Shown here: positions 59,440-64,000 of the stretch, one piece after another
How positions within the stretch are numbered: position 1 is the stretch's first letter
How the letters are laid out: every line of letters starts with the position of its first letter
From: Hypericum androsaemum
Lineage: Eukaryota; Streptophyta; Magnoliopsida; Malpighiales; Hypericaceae
NCBI GenBank assembly: GCA_963995505.1
Contig: OZ023180.1
Span: forward strand, 11,608,689-11,672,688
DNA length: 64,000 nt
Direction of reading: 5' to 3'
Notes under the pieces: generated by a model
The model's database searches: none
Seen by the model: only the letters and a program-made list of their open reading frames with translations
What the model was told of the DNA's origin: nothing
Position numbers and translations under genes: made by a program

Positions 59440-62400
59440 CACTTACAAACAAGATCTTGCAAGCGACCCTGACCAAGAGCCTTGATGAATATATCGGTTA
59501 GTTGACAAGTCGTATCAATCTTGGTCGGCGCAATTTTTTTTACTCAACACGTTCACGTATAAAATAACAATTAATTTCTACATGTTTGGTGCATTCAATA
59601 CATCCGATTCATTGAAATGTGGATAGCAGCATCATTATCACAAAACAGTGTTGTAGGATGAGGGAATAAAATGCCGAAGTCACGGATCAACCATCTTATC
59701 CGTAGAACTTCTTGGGCAGCAAATGTCATGGCAAGGTAGTCCACTTCGGCTGACGAACATGACACAACCAAATGTTTGATCGCGAACGACGAGTCATTGA
59801 ACATCCTTCATAATATGCATTAAAATAAGCCAAAAATTTCATGTTCCGAGAATTATTAAGTAAGATACATTGGCAAGGAATAGTCTTAATGTGATACCCT
59901 GTAAATAATATATACTGTCTGAAATGCCTTAAGTGATTTGATTGGTACTATCCATACCAATAAGGTGCACCTTCTTTTCTTGTACACATCCTGAGAGAAC
60001 TCCAAGGTTAAACGTGTTTAGCCAGGAGTAGGATCAGGATGGGTGACCTCCTGGGAAATTTCCGGGATGCATGCGAGTGAGGACAAAGCACACTGAAAAA
60101 GATCCGTGTTGGTTTGTGGAGCCAGTCGGTTAGATCACGGGCCGTCACATCCTGAGAGAACTCCAAGGTTAAACGCATTTAGCTAGGAGTAGGATCAGGA
60201 TGGATGACCTCCTGGGAAGTTTTTGGGTTGCGTGCGAGTGAGGACAAAGCACGCTAGAAAAGATCCGTGTTAGTTTGTGGAGTCAGTCGGTCAAATCTCG
60301 GGGCGTCACATTATGGTATCAGAGCAAATACGCTTCTGGGACTATTCTGTATTTTGTCTGGCGCGACGATGATGTCGCGTATTTAAGGAGGGATAAATGT
60401 GATACCCCGTAAATGATATGTACTATCTGAAATGCCTTAAGTAATTTGATTGGTACTATCCATACCAACAAGATGCACTTTTTTTTCTGGTACACATCCT
60501 GAGAGAACTCCAAGGTTAAACACGTTTAGCCAAGAGTAGGATCAGAATGGGTGACCTCCTGGAAAGTTTTCGGGATGCGTGCGAGTGAGGACAAAGTACG
60601 CTGGAAAAGATCTGTGTTGGTTTGTGGAGTCAGTCGGTCAGATCACGGGACGTCACACTTAAGATAATGTAACACACGATCAACAACTTGGAGATGAACA
60701 TCACTTGGATTTTTCACAAATTGGCTAAGAATTTTGACTGCGTAAGCAATATTTGGTCGCATAAGAGTTAAATACATTAAGCGGCCTACAAATTGTCGAT
60801 ATCGTGATGATTCAGTTACAACTTCTCCGCCAACTTTCAGCCGATAATTTTGCTCAATGGAAAAGTGACAAGAACGAGATTCATCCTTTTCACATTCCTT
60901 GAGTATATATAGTGTATATTTTTGTTGGCTAAAAACTAAACCATTAGATATTGTTACAAATTTGATTCGAAGAAAATATTTGAGGGGCCGCAAATCTTTG
61001 ATTCTAATTTGACGATCAAGGTGACTCTTAGTCGACTGGAGCATTTAAACATGGTTGCCAACAAGAATGACATTTTCAACATAGACAAGTAAGAACAAAG
61101 CTCGTAGGTACGTGCGGTAGATAAACATAGCATGTTCGGCACGAGAGCGACGAAAACCTAAAGTCAATAATGATGCAGTCAACTTGCTATACAAGGAACG
61201 TAAGACCTACTTCACGCCGTATAAGGACCTTTTTAGTTGACATACTTGTGAATCACGGCCATGAAGAAAGGCATTATTGACATCCAATTGATAAAAAATC
61301 CATCTTTGTTTGACAGCCATGGCAAGTAAGTATCTTACTGTGATAACCTCGATGACAAGCGTGAATGTTTCATGATAATCCACCCCTTCAATCTATTTAA
61401 AATCACGAGCCACCAGTCGAGCCTTGTATCATTCAATGGTCCCATCAGGTTTGAACTTGATTTTATACTTATTATGAATCAACATTATTCTTGCTTGGAG
61501 GCAAAGGAAGAAGTGCCCATTTTCCACTATACTCAAGTGCAGCTACCTCCTTCTGAAGGGCTGTTCACCAGCATTCGTGTTTGACGACCTCAAAATAGGA
61601 ATGGGGCTCATCATGGAAACTAATAACATTTAGATATACGTGATGAGCACGTGAGAAACATTTGTAATTGATAAATTGAGCCAAAGGATATAAAGTCGGG
61701 TTACCCGACAGAGCGGTTGATGGCTGGGACGGCTCGGTGGGCTGTTGAGGGATAAGCGAAGGGGGTAGTATGACCTAATATTCTTGAAGGCGAGCTAGTA
61801 CTTGACGATTTTGCTCGCTGTGACATGGTTATATATCAACCTGAGCAATGGGCTGCCTGACTGCATTTAGGATAGTAGTTGGAGGAGACTCATAATTAGA
61901 ATCGGGTGATCCTAAGTTTGATTCTTCCTATTTTCAAGAATCTGGTTGATCATGTGCAGCCTCACTTTCTGCCTCCGACGTTGGAGTATACTTTTTGTTG
62001 CTTGGATTATCACTTGGATTATCGTCCATAGGAGAAATTTGAACATCTCCCACTGTCACATCACTGTGTAATGTTGTATCAAAATCTGCTTTATTTTGAA
62101 ATGGGAAGACATCATCGATGAAAGTTACATCTCGTGATACATAAAACTTTTGAGTTTGAGGATCATACAGTCGATAACCCTTTTGGTCAAAAGGATATCT
62201 GATAAACACACAAGGACAACTGCGTTCGTCAAATTTTTCAGTCCTTACATGGTTGTGCGTGTATGCAAGACATCCAAAGGTACATAGATGATCATAGCAA
62301 GCTGGACAACCGAAAAACACCTCATATGGCATCTTATTTTATATGGCACATGATGGTGATCGATTGATCAAATAAGTAGCTGTCAGGATACATTCTTCCT

Positions 62401-62860
62401 AAAATCGGATCTTTAGATTTGCTTGAAAATGGAGTGAGCTAGCAACCTCGAGAATGTGACGATGCTTGCGCTCCACTATTCCTTTTTGTTGAGAAGTGTA
62501 GATGCAAAATGTTTGTAACAAGATCACATGCTCCTCATAGTATTGTTGCATTTTATTCAAGAAAAAATTTGAACTATTATCGGTTTGAATTCCCTTGATA
62601 CCAACGCCAAATAGTTTGCGAACCATATTGAAAAATATCTTCATAAAGTGTTGCACCTCAGATTTACACTTCATGAGAAAAATCTAAATTTCTCAGTTGA
62701 AGTCATCAACAACTGACAAAAAATAATGAACTCCAATAGTTGAGGGGGTCTGATATGGCTCCCAAATATCACAATGAAACAACTAGAAACATGTGGTTGA
62801 CTTAATATGACTCTTCGAAAAAAGCAATCATGTATATTTTGCATGAAGGCAAGCATCACA
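59440..62860 (-). pseudogene. Copia polyprotein, decayed
   Basis: In minus-strand order: an integrase core at 62674-62399 (GVGIKGIQTDNSSNFF, then QQKGIVERKHRHILEVASSL); its C-terminal part at 62332-61934 (MPYEVFFGCPACYDHLCTFG; FIRYPFDQKGYRLYDP; FYVSRDVTFID); reverse transcriptase text at 61300-60660 (RIKDLRPLKYFLRIK; GLVFSQQKYTLYILKECE; GRLMYLTLMRPNIAYAV); and RNase H at 59804-59595 (SSAEVDYLAMTFAAQEVLRI; FCDNDAAIHI). Frameshifts and stops separate the parts. Gag and protease are not recognisable. Confidence 0.85.
59890..60657 (+). mobile_element. Cassandra TRIM element with an unequal 5' LTR
   Basis: The LTRs are 59890-60310 (421 bp) and 60398-60657 (260 bp). Both start TGTGATACC and end GTCACA. 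The target duplication CTTAA is perfect (59885-59889 and 60658-60662). TGGTATCAGAGC (60314-60325) is the primer-binding site, and AAGGAGGGATAAA precedes the 3' LTR. 5S-rRNA-like sequence (GAACTCCAAGGTTAAAC, GGATGGGTGACCTCCTGG) is in each LTR. The 5' LTR is longer because a 161-bp block with the 5S part is tandemly duplicated (59985-60145 and 60146-60306), and those two copies differ by several substitutions. Confidence 0.93.
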
Positions 62861-63225
62861 ATAAATGAAATCTTCAGTAAATCTCAAAAGTTTGAACAAA
62901 GATATATGTCTCATTTTCATAATGAAAATATGACCAAGACGATGAAGCCATCTCTGCGCGTCCAATTTTGAACCTGTCTATAGTGTCACCCTCATCGCTC
63001 GTCTTCAAAATAATATAAGTCATCCTGTTATCTTACCACTCTAACTAGGCATCTCAAATTTAAATCCTGAATGACACAGTGATCAGCATAAAATGTTACA
63101 GCACAATTAAGATCTTTAGTCATTTTACTCACAAAAACAAATTGCATCGAAACTAGCAATACATTATTTAGAGAAACATGTGAATTGTTCAAGTTTGAAT
63201 TGATCCAATAGTAGATAACTACTCC

Positions 63226-64000
63226 AATAGTTTCAAAATAATAAGGGACTCCCAGTTCAAGCTTGAATTGTTCCCTTGATTCCGATTATTATCTGCATTT
63301 TATTTAATTTTGAGATGTATTGCTTGCTTAATACGTTTCCCGTTTCCAGTGTTTTGACACCGAAATTTGCCAGGGAGACGATCATGTTAATGATGATGTT
63401 GATTTGGATTTAACTTATAACTTGAAGTCGGGATTTTTAAAGCATGGGTGCATGCATCTTCTTACGGTTTTAAGTTATTTGGATTTCCGAATTATTTAAT
63501 GGTTCACTGGGACATTTGTATCAATAAACTATGGTAAAGTTAAAAAGTTCACTAAGCAAATTTGAGTTTGTTTAAGAAAATTTTGAATTCAAACTGGATA
63601 TACTCAAAGAAAGAACTCAAGTAAGATCGTGAAACTTCAAGCATTCTAATCACAAAATACTTGGATTATAATGGCCAAGTTAAAAAAACTAAATTAAAAG
63701 TTTCCCGAAAGAATTGGTTAACAATTTTGTCGCATGTTAAAAAAAAAGTCTGTCACATGGCTTGGAAATTCAAGGAATGATGGATTTAAACGCAATTCCA
63801 TCCATTTATGATTCAAATTTGAAAGAAAAAAAATGAGTAATGACAATTTACGTCGCTGCAGATATTAAACATTGAAGAATCATCTCCGATATCGGTTAAA
63901 AACATTCATAATTTAGGCTATTCCCAAATCCCAAACGTAATTAAACACGACACGCGGCTAATAGCAGGAGACGCTCCATAAGGGGGCCCCACAAGGAGGT
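63226..64000. other. Intergenic DNA at the window end
   Basis: AT-rich DNA in which I see no gene, repeat or element end. Confidence 0.5.

Larger units (their letters stand above)
59215..63225 (-). mobile_element. Reverse-strand copia remnant
   Basis: Copia coding text runs on the minus strand from about 62860 down to 59450. The 3' LTR seems to lie at about 59215-59410. A short GATAACTACTCCAATA word at 59387 recurs at 63205, which could mark a 5' LTR remnant, but I could not delimit it. A Cassandra element is nested in the reverse transcriptase/RNase H part (59890-60657). Confidence 0.7.

Noticed and set aside
60319..60513. 64-residue frame on the minus strand in Cassandra
   Set aside because: Cassandra elements are non-coding; the frame lies across the primer-binding site and an LTR.

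Overview
This window is nuclear DNA of a flowering plant, probably a eudicot. It is AT-rich, its genes carry short GT-AG introns, and it is packed with plant-type transposons: Ty1/copia elements, LINEs with RNase H, tRNA-derived SINEs, hAT and Mutator-like elements (MULEs), Cassandra TRIMs carrying 5S rRNA sequence, and a degraded caulimovirid (pararetrovirus) copy. I cannot name the species.

The host genes are a small dispersed family of secreted single-LysM proteins of about 90-96 residues, each with two exons and an intron of phase 1. Two copies are intact and nearly identical (28624-29009 and 36819-37468, called A2 and A3). A more divergent intact copy lies at 18253-18947 (B). A fourth copy (A1, 3630-12833) is split inside its signal-peptide exon by an 8.66-kb insertion. 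A fifth (58774-59157) is a pseudogene with two stop codons. All four cysteines and their spacing are conserved. Each gene with a readable promoter has a TATA box about 103-106 bp before the ATG, and the A-type genes share a proximal promoter block. The stretches around the A genes look like copies of one ancestral segment that includes a promoter-like piece of gene B.

Layout: 1-1342 pararetrovirus remnant; 3630-12833 LysM A1 with a nested insertion, in which an outer MULE-like element (3698-12355, 9-bp target-site duplication, carrying a ribosomal protein L18a fragment) holds an inner, apparently intact two-gene MULE (3839-9329, about 0.7-kb terminal inverted repeats, 9-bp duplication); 14195-17378 giant foldback; 18253-18947 LysM B; 20260-22070 LINE; 22198-27646 MULE containing a hAT element, a solo LTR and a proline-rich gene fragment; 28624-29009 LysM A2; 31052-36261 decayed copia with a Cassandra inside; 36819-37468 LysM A3; 38440-48000 LINE remnant split by a 7.4-kb copia (39470-46846) and carrying a SINE; 48860-52270 copia fragment ending in a G-box minisatellite; 52829-53250 LINE tail; 53640-55880 purine-rich repeat block with a 1.3-kb solo LTR; 55905-58582 LINE-like retroposon with a miniature LTR element inside; 58774-59157 LysM pseudogene; 59215-63225 reverse-strand copia with a second Cassandra; 63226-64000 nothing recognised.

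Many element boundaries are supported by target-site duplications read directly from the sequence. The most notable item is the inner MULE. It encodes an uninterrupted 881-residue MudrA-type transposase and, convergently from the other terminal repeat, a 160-residue GRF-zinc-finger/coiled-coil/membrane protein in the position that mudrB occupies in maize MuDR.
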